From Clostridiaceae bacterium (GTDB lineage: Bacteria; Bacillota; Clostridia; Oscillospirales; Butyricicoccaceae): a DNA stretch of 64,000 nt. Shown one piece after another: positions 25,915 through 35,047 of this stretch; within the stretch, counting starts at the first letter, position 1, and every line of letters begins with the position of its first letter. Both the position numbers and the translations under genes were made by a program. The DNA lies in contig QXXE01000011.1 of NCBI GenBank assembly GCA_009911355.1, positions 18,111 to 82,110 of the forward strand. Direction: 5' to 3'. The notes below the pieces were generated by a model. It made no database searches and had not been told where the DNA came from. It saw only the letters and a program-made list of their open reading frames with translations.

Positions 25915-27371
25915 AATTCAATCTCACTTTCAAACATATTTTTGACAGTCTGGCTGGGGACCTCCATCGGGTATTCGCCGGTAAAGCACGCATCGCAGAA
26001 GCCCAGCTTGCAGCCGACCGCAATCCTCCGCGCTGCTTCCACCGAAAGGAAGCCCAGCGAATCCACACCGATGATTTCCCGCATCTCCTCTACCGTGCGG
26101 TTATGGGCGAGCAGCAGCTCGCGGTCGGGGATGTCGGTGCCGAAAAAACAGGGATGGCGGAACGGCGGCGCGGAAATGCGCATATGCACCTCGGAGGCGC
26201 CCGCGTCGCGCAGCAGCTTCACCAGCCTTGCGCTGGTCGTGCCGCGCACGATCGAATCGTCGACCAGGATGACCCGTTTGCCCGCAACCGCTTCCCGCAG
26301 CGCGTTCAGCTTGAGCCGCACCGAGCGTTCCCGCCTGGACTGCCCCGGCTGGATGAACGTCCGCGCGATATAGCGGTTCTTGATGAGCCCCACCCCGTAA
26401 GGGATGCCCGAGCACTTCGCGTACCCGATCGCTGCCGGGATCCCGGAATCGGGCACGCCGATCACCACGTCCGCGCCGACCGGGTGCTCGATCGAAAGGT
26501 ACTTCCCCGCCTCCTGGCGGGCACGCTCGACCGACGCGCCGTCGATTACTGAGTCAGGGCGGGCAAAATAGATGAACTCAAACACGCATTGTGCCGACGG
26601 CGCTTCGATCCCGCAGTGCAGGCTCTTGACCCCGTCGCGGCTGGCCACAACGACCTCCCCGGGCTCGATATCGCGCACAAATTCGGCTCCCAGCGCATCA
26701 AACGCGCACGATTCGGAGGCGAACAGCACCGCATCCCCCAGCCGGCCCATGCACAGCGGGCGCATCCCGCGCGGGTCCCGCGCCGCAATCAGCTTGCGGG
26801 GGGACATCACAACAAGCGAGTATGAGCCGCGGATCACCTGCATGGCCCGCAGCACCGCTTCCTCAATCGACGCGGAGTGGATACGCTCGCGCACGATGGT
26901 GTAAACCAGCACCTCGGTATCCGACGACGAGCGGAAGATGCCGCCCGCAAGCTCAATCTCGCGGCGCAGCTCCATCGCATTCACAAGGTTGCCGTTGTGC
27001 GCAACCGCAAGGTTGCCTTTGATGTGCGTGATGGAAAGCGGCTGTGCGTTCTCCCGCGAGGGCTGGCCGGTGGTCGAATAGCGCACATGGCCGACCGCCA
27101 CCTCCCCGGGCATACTGTCCAGCCGTTCCTGGCTGAACACCTCGCTGACCAGCCCGACGTCCTTGTGGCAGCGGATCACGCCGTTGTGGTTGACCGCAAT
27201 GCCGCACGCCTCCTGCCCCCGGTGCTGAAGCGCAAACAGCGCGGTATAGGTATCGTGAGCGGGGCTCACCTCCGGGCAGCCGGGCGCGAAGATGCCAAAC
27301 ACGCCGCATTCTTCATGCACCGCGTCCCCGTCAAACGGGGTATGCGGCAGTCTTTTCATGGTATATTTCAT
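25911..27371 (-). CDS. purF: Amidophosphoribosyltransferase
   Basis: A 486-residue PurF, the committing step of purine synthesis (PRPP + glutamine to phosphoribosylamine). The nucleophile is C22 in [10 protein letters not shown], behind a 21-residue propeptide, as in Bacillus-type Pur[22 protein letters not shown] and SSDTEVL belong to the class II glutaminase. [19 protein letters not shown] is the PRPP-binding loop. Cysteines near the C-terminus (FCDACF) fit a 4Fe-4S cluster. The start at 27371 follows AGGAGG. A second, glutaminase-less paralogue is two genes upstream. Confidence 0.96.
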   Translation of the reverse strand: MKYTMKRLPHTPFDGDAVHEECGVFGIFAPGCPEVSPAHDTYTALFALQHRGQEACGIAVNHNGVIRCHKDVGLVSEVFSQERLDSMPGEVAVGHVRYSTTGQPSRENAQPLSITHIKGNLAVAHNGNLVNAMELRREIELAGGIFRSSSDTEVLVYTIVRERIHSASIEEAVLRAMQVIRGSYSLVVMSPRKLIAARDPRGMRPLCMGRLGDAVLFASESCAFDALGAEFVRDIEPGEVVVASRDGVKSLHCGIEAPSAQCVFEFIYFARPDSVIDGASVERARQEAGKYLSIEHPVGADVVIGVPDSGIPAAIGYAKCSGIPYGVGLIKNRYIARTFIQPGQSRRERSVRLKLNALREAVAGKRVILVDDSIVRGTTSARLVKLLRDAGASEVHMRISAPPFRHPCFFGTDIPDRELLLAHNRTVEEMREIIGVDSLGFLSVEAARRIAVGCKLGFCDACFTGEYPMEVPSQTVKNMFESEIEL

Positions 27372-27402
27372 ATGTTTCCTCCTGCGAGGGGTAAATTTCG
27401 GG

Positions 27403-27756
27403 CTATTCGTCCGCTTCCCGATCCATATCCTCCTCGACCTGCCGTTCAATCTCTTTCAGCAGCTCGAGGCTGTTCTGAAACAGCGTTTCACTGATCGGTT
27501 TGCCATCTTCCAGCACCGTAACCTTCGCGCCGCGCCCCACCAGCGCAGTCCGCAGGTCACAGAACATCTGCACACGGTCAATGCCGCGCAAATCGTCCAG
27601 CGGATCCCAGCGCGGGATGGGGTCCTGTTCGGCGACCACCTCGCCTGATTCGATCCGCCGTTTGATCTCCCCTATTGACAGCTCCGGAAAGCATTTCCGA
27701 ATCAGCGGGATATGCTTCAAATAGTTGCTGTCCTTCGCGACTTTCAGCTGGTACAC
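27403..27756 (-). CDS. Unknown protein between the two purF genes
   Basis: A 117-residue acidic soluble protein with GTG start at 27756; GGAAGGAATAAG upstream includes the purF2 stop, so it is only 3 bp downstream of that gene. It contains a compact basic motif LSIGEIKRRIESGEVV and a DRVQMFCDLRTALVGRGAKV segment, then an acidic C-terminal helix (EIERQVEEDMDREADE). No known family is recognised. The position, sandwiched between two PurF paralogues with minimal spacing, suggests a partner or regulator of one of them. Confidence 0.7.
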   Translation of the reverse strand: MYQLKVAKDSNYLKHIPLIRKCFPELSIGEIKRRIESGEVVAEQDPIPRWDPLDDLRGIDRVQMFCDLRTALVGRGAKVTVLEDGKPISETLFQNSLELLKEIERQVEEDMDREADE

Positions 27757-27759
27757 GGC

Positions 27760-29181
27760 TTATTCCTTCCCGTTCCAGCAGTAAGTGCAGACCTTATCAC
27801 GGTCGATGCCAATCGCCTCCAACAGCCCTTCGAGCGACTGGTAGCCGAGGGAGCTGAACCCAAACGCCTCGCAGATCGAGCGCAGCATACACTGCCCGCG
27901 CTCGGTGTTCGCGTCCGCGTATTCATCCAGGTGCTTCTGCCCCTCGTCGCCCTCCAGCTTCTGCACCGTTTTCCGCGCCAGCAGCTCCATTTCCGAGTTG
28001 CTTGACGAAAAATTCAAGAATTTGCAGCCGTACATAATCGGAGGGCATGCCGAGCGCATATGCACCTCTTTCGCGCCACTCTCGTACAGGAACTCGACTG
28101 TTTCGCGCAGCTGTGTGCCGCGCACGATGGAATCATCGACAAACAGCAGCTTTTTTCCCTCGATCAGCTCCGGGACCGGGATCTGCTTCATTTTCGCAAC
28201 CTGGTTGCGGATCTTCTGGTTCGCTGGCATAAAGGAGCGTGGCCAGGTCGGCGTATACTTGATGAAGGGGCGCGCAAACGGCAACTGGCTGGCATTTGCA
28301 TAGCCGATCGCGTGCGGGATACCCGAATCGGGCACGCCCGCGATATAATCGACCCCCTGCGCAAGCCCGCGCTGCTGGTCGATCTTCGCAAGCAGCTCCC
28401 CGTTGCGATAGCGCATCACTTCAACGTTTTTGCCCTCGTAATTGGAGTTCGGATAGCCGTAATAGGTCCAGAGGAAAGAGCAGATCCGCATTTCCTCCCC
28501 TGGGGGCGACAGCGTCTCGAAGCCCTCCGCCGTGACCTTGACGATCTCGCGCGGCCCCAGCTCATAAGCGTCCTCGTAGCCCAGCTTATGGTACGCAAAC
28601 GATTCAAAGGAAACGCAGCAGCCGTCCTCGCTCTGCCCAATCAGGACCGGCAGCCGGCCCAGCCGGTCGCGCGCCGCAATCACTGCGTCGGGCGTCAGCA
28701 CCAGGATCGTAGCCGAGCCGTCAATCTCCTCCTGCGCGTGCAGGATGCCCGAAACAAGGTCGGGCTTTTCGTTAATCAGCGCCGCAATGAGCTCGGTCTG
28801 GTTGACCTTGCCCGAGCTCATTGCCATAAACTGATGGCCGTGGTCGGAAAAATACCGCGCGACGATTTCCTCCGCGTTATTCACGATCCCAACCGTCGTC
28901 AGCGCATACAGCCCCAGGTGCGAGCGCACCAGCAGCGGCTGCGGGTCGGTGTCGCTGATGCAGCCGATGCCGCTGTTGCCCTGGAACCGGCGCAGGTCGT
29001 TTTCAAATTTCGTGCGGAACGGGGTGTTCTCGATGTTGTGGATTTGCCGCTGGAAGCCGGTCTCCTGGTCATAAATAATCATGCCGCCCCGGCGCGTCCC
29101 TAAATGGGAATGGTAGTCCACCCCAAAAAAGATATCCAAAACGCAGTCCCTCTTGGAGATTGCGCCAAAAAAGCCGCCCAT
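27760..29181 (-). CDS. PurF paralogue lacking the catalytic N-terminal cysteine
   Basis: A 473-residue protein with the full amidophosphoribosyltransferase layout. The N-terminus is MGGFFGAISKRDC where PurF has Cys-Gly-Val/Ile-Phe-Gly: the glutaminase nucleophile is replaced by Gly, which I checked in the DNA. The PRPP loop [20 protein letters not shown] is intact, as are [14 protein letters not shown] and the C-terminal CTYCWNGKE. It cannot use glutamine by the normal mechanism; it might use ammonia, bind PRPP for regulation, or receive ammonia from another protein. Paralogues of this type occur in clostridia and Bacteroidetes beside true PurF. The start has GAAGGAGGG upstream. Confidence 0.88.
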   Translation of the reverse strand: MGGFFGAISKRDCVLDIFFGVDYHSHLGTRRGGMIIYDQETGFQRQIHNIENTPFRTKFENDLRRFQGNSGIGCISDTDPQPLLVRSHLGLYALTTVGIVNNAEEIVARYFSDHGHQFMAMSSGKVNQTELIAALINEKPDLVSGILHAQEEIDGSATILVLTPDAVIAARDRLGRLPVLIGQSEDGCCVSFESFAYHKLGYEDAYELGPREIVKVTAEGFETLSPPGEEMRICSFLWTYYGYPNSNYEGKNVEVMRYRNGELLAKIDQQRGLAQGVDYIAGVPDSGIPHAIGYANASQLPFARPFIKYTPTWPRSFMPANQKIRNQVAKMKQIPVPELIEGKKLLFVDDSIVRGTQLRETVEFLYESGAKEVHMRSACPPIMYGCKFLNFSSSNSEMELLARKTVQKLEGDEGQKHLDEYADANTERGQCMLRSICEAFGFSSLGYQSLEGLLEAIGIDRDKVCTYCWNGKE

Positions 29182-29219
29182 AGGCCCTCCTTCGTGTTAA
29201 AATCCCTGTGCCCTGCCGC

Positions 29220-29930
29220 TTACTTGCCCAGCAGGCGGCGCGCCATTTCCTGATATGCGCCTTCGACGTTGCCAAGGTCGCGGCGGAAACGGTCCTTATC
29301 CAGCTTTTCACCGGTCTTGACGTCCCAGAACCGGCAGGTGTCGGGGGAAATCTCGTCCGCGAGGACGATCGTGCCGTCGGAAAGCTTGCCAAATTCCAGC
29401 TTGAAATCAACGAGCGTGATCCCGCACGCGAGCAGCGTCTCCTTCAGGAAATCATTGACCGCGAACGCGTACTTTTTAATCCGCTCAATCTCGTCCCAGG
29501 TTGCGAGCCCGAGCGCCACCGCATGGTAATCGTTGATCAGTGGGTCGCCCAGCGCGTCGTCCTTGTAGGAGAATTCAATGGTCGGCTGCCCGAACACGAT
29601 GCCCTCCTCCACGCCGTAGCGCTTGGAGAACGAGCCCGCGGAAAGGTTGCGGATAATCACCTCAAGCGGCACGATGGAAACCTTTTTGACCGCGGTCTCG
29701 CGCTCGGAAAGCTCCTCTACGAAGTGGGTCGGCACGCCGGCCTCCTCCAGCTTCCGCATCAGATGGTTGGTCATCTGGTTGTTGATCGCGCCCTTGCCGG
29801 TGATCGTACCCTTTTTTTCGCCGTTAAACGCCGTTGCGTCGTCCTTATAGTCTACAATCACGACCTCCGGGTCGTCGGTTGCAAACACTTTTTTTGCTTT
29901 TCCTTCGTAAAGCTGTTCCTTTTTCACCAT
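29220..29930 (-). CDS. purC: SAICAR synthetase
   Basis: A 236-residue phosphoribosylaminoimidazole-succinocarboxamide synthase, joining CAIR and aspartate. It begins [14 protein letters not shown] and contains [15 protein letters not shown], the hallmark SAICAR synthetase segment, and DFKLEFGK with the family Asp. ACAGGAGGAAATC precedes the ATG. Second gene of the purine operon. Confidence 0.96.
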   Translation of the reverse strand: MVKKEQLYEGKAKKVFATDDPEVVIVDYKDDATAFNGEKKGTITGKGAINNQMTNHLMRKLEEAGVPTHFVEELSERETAVKKVSIVPLEVIIRNLSAGSFSKRYGVEEGIVFGQPTIEFSYKDDALGDPLINDYHAVALGLATWDEIERIKKYAFAVNDFLKETLLACGITLVDFKLEFGKLSDGTIVLADEISPDTCRFWDVKTGEKLDKDRFRRDLGNVEGAYQEMARRLLGK

Positions 29931-29990
29931 GATGATTTCCTCCTGTCAAACAGACCAAATAATACATTTCAAATATCGTCGGCCGGGCGC

Positions 29991-30482
29991 TCAGGCAAAC
30001 TGCGCGCGGATTTTTTCGTCCTTCGCCGCAACCTCAGCCGCCATGCCGGCCTTGAATTCCAAAAGCTTTTCGGCCAGCGCCCCATCCGAAAGGGCCAGCA
30101 TCTGCACCGCGAGGATCGCCGCATTGTCGGCCCCGTCGATCGCCACTGTGGCCACCGGGATCCCCTTTGGCATCTGCACAATGGAAAGCAGGCTGTCCAT
30201 GCCGCCCATCACCGACGTACCCATCGGGACGCCGATCACCGGGAGCGTGGTATACGCCGCCAGGACGCCGCCTAGATGCGCCGCCTTGCCCGCCGCCGCA
30301 ATGATGACCCCGAAGCCGTCCGCCGCCGCGTTTTTCGCCAGCTGCTCCGCCGCCGCCGGGGTGCGGTGCGCCGACACGATGCGTACCTCGAACGGGACGG
30401 AAAACGCGCGCAGCCGGTCCATACACGCCTGCATCACCTTCAAGTCGCTGTCCGAGCCCATCACAATGCAAACTTTTTTCAT
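29991..30482 (-). CDS. purE: N5-CAIR mutase (class I PurE)
   Basis: A 163-residue protein beginning KKVCIVMGSDSD, with SAHRTP in the active site and a GVPMGTSVMGGMDSLLSIVQ segment. The short length and these motifs mark class I PurE, which works on N5-CAIR made by PurK; PurK is not in this window. The ATG at 30482 follows GGAGGAG. It is the first gene of the operon, behind a leader with a hairpin terminator. Confidence 0.95.
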   Translation of the reverse strand: MKKVCIVMGSDSDLKVMQACMDRLRAFSVPFEVRIVSAHRTPAAAEQLAKNAAADGFGVIIAAAGKAAHLGGVLAAYTTLPVIGVPMGTSVMGGMDSLLSIVQMPKGIPVATVAIDGADNAAILAVQMLALSDGALAEKLLEFKAGMAAEVAAKDEKIRAQFA

Positions 30483-30497
30483 GCTGTCTCCTCCTGC

Positions 30498-30532
30498 CAA
30501 AACAAATAGGCAGGACGCAACACGTCCTGCCT
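30498..30532 (-). promoter_or_regulatory. Attenuator-like hairpin in the purine operon leader
   Basis: On the minus strand AGGCAGGACG pairs perfectly with CGTCCTGCCT (30532-30508) across a 5-nt loop, followed by the U-rich TATTTGTTTT just before the purE ribosome binding site. The leader (30483 to about 30690) has further short inverted repeats, for example CCTGTAAGGGG with TTTTTGCAGG. A TTGTCA (30697-30692) is a possible -35, without a good -10. I could not match a known purine, PRPP or T-box riboswitch. Apart from this leader, 30483-30820 holds no gene. Confidence 0.6.
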
Positions 30533-30820
30533 TGTGCACTCAGGGTGCAAAAATACCTGCAAAAATCCCCTTACAGGATTCCGCCTCCATATTTTTTCGT
30601 TTGTGCGCGCGCAGAAGGCCGCATCCCTGCTTTTTATAACGCATGAAACCCCGCCTCCCTTTCGCATTCAAAAAATATGGTTCCATCTTAATGACAACTC
30701 TATTTTAGCGGTTTTTTGATCGCCGTGCAAGGGCTTCCCTGCCGTTTTTTGAAAATCGTAGGATTGAACAAACCGCCGCGCGAATTTTCGAAGATTGTCG
30801 TAGTTTCTGCCAGCGCGGGT

Positions 30821-31993
30821 TCAGCCCTCATCCAGAATCCCCCGCGCGTAAAGCTCCTGCTCCATCTGCCGCACGCGCTCGCCCCAGGAGCAGGCTTTCC
30901 CATAGGCAAGGCGCCGCCGCACCTTTTCGGGGTCATTTTCGGCCGCGGCTTCGGCGCATTTTTCGAGGAATTCCGCTTCGCTGTCCGCAATATAGGTCAC
31001 GTCTGCGAAATCCGAGACCTGCAACGGCTCGCGGGTGGAAACGATGGGCTTCCCGGTTGCGAGGTATTCATAAAATTTCAGCGGCGACACGTCCTTTGAC
31101 AGCGCGCCCGCCCGGAATACGTTCAGGCAGACGTCAAACTGTGCAAGAAACGCGGGCAGCTCCGTCTGCGGCACAAGGCCGTGGAATACAATATTCGGGT
31201 ACTTTTTCAAGCGGTCCAAGCTGACCCCCGGCAGCGTGCGCCCGATGAAGAAAACCGTCGCGTCCGGGCGCGCTTTTGCGAGGCTCTCAATCAGCGCGTA
31301 GTCGATGCATTCCTGAAGCATCCCGACAAAGCCGAACACCGGATGCGGCAGGTTTTTCAACGCGTCCGGGCAAGGCAGGCTTCCTTTTTCCGACTGCACC
31401 CGCGAGAACACCTCATAGGCCGCGCCGTTCGGGATCATTTTTGCGTCTTGATGATAGCCCCGCAGCGTTTCATGCAGGCCCACCGCCGTAGAAAACACCA
31501 TATCCGCGCCGCCCGCGAGATCGCGCTCCATGCCGTCCACCACCGGCGCCGAAATATGGCCTTTGTATGCCGAATGCCGGTCGACGCAGTCATACACCAG
31601 CTTTTTATGCGGGAGGTACGGCACGATATCGCACGAAGACGGCGAATAGCACCACAGCACCGTATCCGCCCCGAAGCCATGCGCCCGCATCTTCCGCCGC
31701 ACAAACGCCGCCTGCCGCCTTTGGTTCAGGCGGTTCACCCAGCGGTGCTTGTTAAAAAACGGCAGCACCGGGGGCAGCTGATAGACGGTAACGTTCCCCT
31801 GCGGCTTGTCCGCCTTTTCCCAGCGTGCAAACAGCCGGGGGAAGCACCGCTTGTCCTTAAACGGCGCGATATAGGACACCGGCGGGTCAAAATAAAGGAT
31901 TTCGGCATTGCGCAGGCGCGTCATGACGTTCTGCTTGCGCGTCGGCAGCGGATGGAAATTGGTTGTTGACAGGCACACGATCTTATTTTTCAT
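30821..31993 (-). CDS. Family 1-like glycosyltransferase
   Basis: A 390-residue GT-B glycosyltransferase. The N-terminal domain has KIVCLSTTNFHPLPTRKQ and YDCVDRHSAYKG; the C-terminal sugar-nucleotide domain has FGFVGMLQECIDYALI, SPLKFYEYLATGKPIVST and a YIADSEAEFLEKC segment. It resembles UDP-galactopyranose or teichuronic-type transferases. The start at 31993 follows GGAGGGGG and overlaps the preceding gene by 11 bp, so the two act together, probably in cell-surface polysaccharide synthesis. Donor and acceptor are unknown. Confidence 0.88.
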   Translation of the reverse strand: MKNKIVCLSTTNFHPLPTRKQNVMTRLRNAEILYFDPPVSYIAPFKDKRCFPRLFARWEKADKPQGNVTVYQLPPVLPFFNKHRWVNRLNQRRQAAFVRRKMRAHGFGADTVLWCYSPSSCDIVPYLPHKKLVYDCVDRHSAYKGHISAPVVDGMERDLAGGADMVFSTAVGLHETLRGYHQDAKMIPNGAAYEVFSRVQSEKGSLPCPDALKNLPHPVFGFVGMLQECIDYALIESLAKARPDATVFFIGRTLPGVSLDRLKKYPNIVFHGLVPQTELPAFLAQFDVCLNVFRAGALSKDVSPLKFYEYLATGKPIVSTREPLQVSDFADVTYIADSEAEFLEKCAEAAAENDPEKVRRRLAYGKACSWGERVRQMEQELYARGILDEG

Positions 31994-34247
31994 CCCGGTT
32001 TGCCCCCTCCCCATATTTTTCTGCGATACGGCGCAGCAGCTCCTGCGCGCCCTTTGAATTCTGGCTCTCCCGCTCGGACAGCAGTCCGGCAAGACGGTGG
32101 ACCCGGAAATCCAGCGCCCCCGAGACGCATTCGTCAATCAGCGGGCACAGCCGCTCCCGGCTGGCTTCCGCAAGCGGAAGGCAGGGCTGGCTGCCGATCA
32201 GCTCCAGGAAACCGTCTACCTTCGGGTCGTAGGACAGGCCGATCACCGGCACCCCCTGCCCCGCCGAGAACATCAGCGAATGCAGCCGGACGCCCACCAC
32301 CGCTTTCATCCGCGCGAGGATCCCAATCGTGACCTCGATCGGCTGGCGGGTCTTAATGAGATGGTGCGGGCATTTCAGCAGCGCCGCGGCCTGCTCGGCC
32401 GGCGCAAGGTCGCTCGGGAATTCAATCGGCACGAAAACCGGCGTTAAGCCGTGCTTTTCGTAAGCATATTCGGCGGCGGCCGCGATCTCGCCGACCACCG
32501 CGTCCAGCCCCTTCCAGCTGCGCAGGCCGAACCCGATATACTTCCCCTCTGCGGGGATGCCGCAGCCCTCCATCGCAAGGTCGGTGACCTCCTTCGGCGC
32601 GGGGTCCAGGATAATCGTCGGGTCGGCGGACAGGCGCACCTCCGGGCGCGTGATGCCCATGCGGTCGAGCTCGCCCTGCGACAAGTCGTCGCGCAGGGTG
32701 ATCAGGTCGACCGACTGGTTGAGCACCTTCGCGGTGCGCACGCGGTTATGCTGCCGCTGGATGGGGCCGATGCCGCATCCGTACATCATGACCGCGCAGC
32801 CCAGCCGTTTGGCGGCGCTGAGCGTGTAAAGGTAATATTGCAGACTCCGGGTCGAGGTCACGTCCTGCATCAGATTGCCGCCGCCGTTGATATACAGCGC
32901 CGCCCGCCGGAACCGGCGCAGCACCCCCGGGAAATTGAACGTATAGATCGCGCCCGTGCGGTATTCCAGGCGGGTTTCCTTGGGGCGGCGCGACATGACC
33001 CAGATCGGGCGGTCGCGGTCGAGCGCCCGCATCTCCTGCACAATCGCTTTCAGGATCGCGTCGTCGCCCGCGTTCCCCTTACCGTACGCGCCGCAGATGA
33101 CAATGCCATCCTTCGCCGAAACCGGGCGGCGGAAGCGGGCGATGATACGGGCATAGTTTTCCTCCTGGCGGCGGCACATATGCTCCATCGAAAACTCGTT
33201 TGACGCTTTTTCCAGCAGCCGCGCGGCAAACTCCCGCCGCATACCGTCGTCATTTGCCAGCCGGACAAGGTATTTCGCAAGCTGTTCCACGTCGCGCGGC
33301 TGGTAAATATAGCCGTTTTCGCCGGTGTCGATCAGCTCGGACATGCCGCCAACGTCCGAACAGATCGCGGCGCAGCCCTCCCGGATGCCCTCCAGCACGG
33401 AATAGGGGAAGGTCTCGGACAGCGACGACAGGACGGTCAAATCCATCGCGGCGTAAAACTGGTCGATCGGGTTGACCCAGCCGCAAAACACGACCCGTTC
33501 CGAGATCCCCAGCGATTTTGCAAGCTTTTTCAGCATGTCGCCGTCCTCGCCCTCGCCGGCGATGAACAGCCGCAGCTGCGGCGCTTCCCGCAGCGCGATT
33601 TGCAGCGCCCGCAGCAGCGTGCCGATATCCTTCACCGCGGTCAGGCGCGCTGCAATGCCGCACAGGATATCCCGTTCGCCCACCTCGACGCCCCACTTTT
33701 CACGGCAGTAGGCGGCGCGGTCGAAGCCGGTCACATGGCCGGAAAAGTCCATGCCGTTGTACATCACGAAAAGCTTTTCCGGGTCGAACCCGCGCTGGAT
33801 CAGCGCCTGCGCCATGCGGTCGGCGACCGGCTGGTAATAGTCGAGGAATCGGAGGGCGACCGCGTTCAGTGTCCCCAGCGTATGCTGCTTGAGCGGCGCG
33901 CCCAGGTAGTCCAGCTTGTAGTCGGAGTGTACGGTCGTGATGACCGGCAGCTGCCGCTTGGCGCGGATGAGCGCGCCCATCATATTGGCCCTTGAGCCGT
34001 GGCAGTGGATGACCTCGGGGCGGAAGCTGTCAACCAGCCCGAGCAGCTGCCTGCGCACCCGGGCGAGGTTGATGGTGGGGAATACTTCGACATGTATGCC
34101 CTCGGCCTTTGCCTCTTCGGCAAACGGGCCTTCGCGGAAGCTGACAAGCACGACCTCGTGTCGCTCGCTGAGCGCCTTGACCAGCGACATAATATGGGTT
34201 TTTGCCCCGCCGACATCGCCGCCGCCCATCAGTTGCATGATTCTCAT
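31983..34247 (-). CDS. Fusion of GT4 glycosyltransferase and CsaB-type polysaccharide pyruvyltransferase
   Basis: A 754-residue two-domain protein. Residues 1 to ~385 form a GT4 enzyme: GGGDVGGAKTHIMSLVKAL, HCHGSRANMMG, GIAARLTAVKDIGTLLRAL and SLSETFPYSVLEGIREGCA. Residues ~390-754 form a CsaB/PssM pyruvyltransferase: ICGAYGKGNAGDDAILKAI, NGGGNLMQDVTSTRSLQYYL, GIGPIQ, VGVRLHSLMFSAGQGVPVIG. CsaB puts ketal pyruvate on cell-wall polysaccharide that anchors SLH-domain proteins. In many Firmicutes these are separate genes, so the fusion suggests one enzyme adds a sugar and its pyruvate cap. It overlaps the downstream glycosyltransferase gene. Confidence 0.88.
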   Translation of the reverse strand: MRIMQLMGGGDVGGAKTHIMSLVKALSERHEVVLVSFREGPFAEEAKAEGIHVEVFPTINLARVRRQLLGLVDSFRPEVIHCHGSRANMMGALIRAKRQLPVITTVHSDYKLDYLGAPLKQHTLGTLNAVALRFLDYYQPVADRMAQALIQRGFDPEKLFVMYNGMDFSGHVTGFDRAAYCREKWGVEVGERDILCGIAARLTAVKDIGTLLRALQIALREAPQLRLFIAGEGEDGDMLKKLAKSLGISERVVFCGWVNPIDQFYAAMDLTVLSSLSETFPYSVLEGIREGCAAICSDVGGMSELIDTGENGYIYQPRDVEQLAKYLVRLANDDGMRREFAARLLEKASNEFSMEHMCRRQEENYARIIARFRRPVSAKDGIVICGAYGKGNAGDDAILKAIVQEMRALDRDRPIWVMSRRPKETRLEYRTGAIYTFNFPGVLRRFRRAALYINGGGNLMQDVTSTRSLQYYLYTLSAAKRLGCAVMMYGCGIGPIQRQHNRVRTAKVLNQSVDLITLRDDLSQGELDRMGITRPEVRLSADPTIILDPAPKEVTDLAMEGCGIPAEGKYIGFGLRSWKGLDAVVGEIAAAAEYAYEKHGLTPVFVPIEFPSDLAPAEQAAALLKCPHHLIKTRQPIEVTIGILARMKAVVGVRLHSLMFSAGQGVPVIGLSYDPKVDGFLELIGSQPCLPLAEASRERLCPLIDECVSGALDFRVHRLAGLLSERESQNSKGAQELLRRIAEKYGEGANRDEK

Positions 34248-34337
34248 AACGTTCCTCCAAACACAGGAATACAGTTATTATATACCAATCCCGCCTATTT
34301 GGAAAGCCCTTCTTTTGCTTTTTGCGTGTCTGCACAG

Positions 34338-34382
34338 GAAAACGCCTGCCCGATGCCGGAACACATCGGGCGGGCGTTTTTC
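34338..34382 (-). terminator. Intrinsic terminator after the Xre-membrane gene
   Basis: AAAACGCCTGCCCGATG and CATCGGGCGGGCGTTTT pair with one mismatch across an ~8-nt loop. On the minus strand the arm ends CGTTTTCC. It follows the gene ending at 34392 and precedes the fusion glycosyltransferase. Confidence 0.7.
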
Positions 34383-34391
34383 ATGCTGTGC

Positions 34392-34937
34392 TTATTTTCC
34401 CTGACCCTTCCTGCGGGCTGCGGAAAGCCTTTCCCTGCACCGTGCCAGCCTGCGGCGCAGCCCCCTTCCAAACAGGAGGGAAAGCCCCGCCGCGCCGAGC
34501 GCCAGCAGCAGCCACAGCAGCCCGGTCAGCCCGCCGCCGATCACAAAGCCCCAAAAGCCGGTGTAGGCGCGTACCGCCCCGCCCGCCAAATGCTCTATAA
34601 ACACATTGGGGTACAGCGCGGACAGCACCCACAGCGCCATCACGCCGAGCAGCGACGCGGCAAGGAGCGCCGCCCCGCCGAGCGCTTTCCATGGGACCGG
34701 CTGCCGCGCGGGCGGCTGCGGCGCCGCATACCCCTGCGGGGATACGCCTTTGAGCAGGTAATCGGTTGTAACCGCGAACAGGTCGCTCATTTGCAGCACC
34801 TTTTCCAGCTCGGGCACTGCGTCGCCGAGCTCCCATTTGCTCACCGACTGCCGTGTCACGCCCAGCAGCCCGGCAAGCTGCTCCTGCGACAGCCCGGCGC
34901 GTTTCCGCTGCTCTATGATTTTTTCCTTCAGTACCAT
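34392..34937 (-). CDS. Xre-family regulator with C-terminal membrane helices
   Basis: A 181-residue protein. The N-terminal HTH is [20 protein letters not shown] followed by [19 protein letters not shown] and TTDYLLKG, the usual Firmicute pattern of Xre regulators. Two hydrophobic segments follow (about 88-110 and 130-155), then a basic tail. The start at 34937 uses GGGAGG; the longer frame is not supported. Membrane-bound Xre regulators of this kind are widespread, but their targets are mostly unknown. Confidence 0.85.
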   Translation of the reverse strand: MVLKEKIIEQRKRAGLSQEQLAGLLGVTRQSVSKWELGDAVPELEKVLQMSDLFAVTTDYLLKGVSPQGYAAPQPPARQPVPWKALGGAALLAASLLGVMALWVLSALYPNVFIEHLAGGAVRAYTGFWGFVIGGGLTGLLWLLLALGAAGLSLLFGRGLRRRLARCRERLSAARRKGQGK

Positions 34938-35047
34938 TCCGCAATCCCTCCCTGCACCATCAGGATAGCAGGTTTCCGCTCCTTTGTCTGCCAAAGCGGC
35001 TTGGAATTTTGTCAACCGGCAGTTGCGCTGCCGGTTTTTTCAGCTGT

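Noticed and set aside
25911..29181. Two purF genes as an assembly duplication
   Set aside because: The proteins are strongly diverged and differ at the catalytic cysteine and in length.
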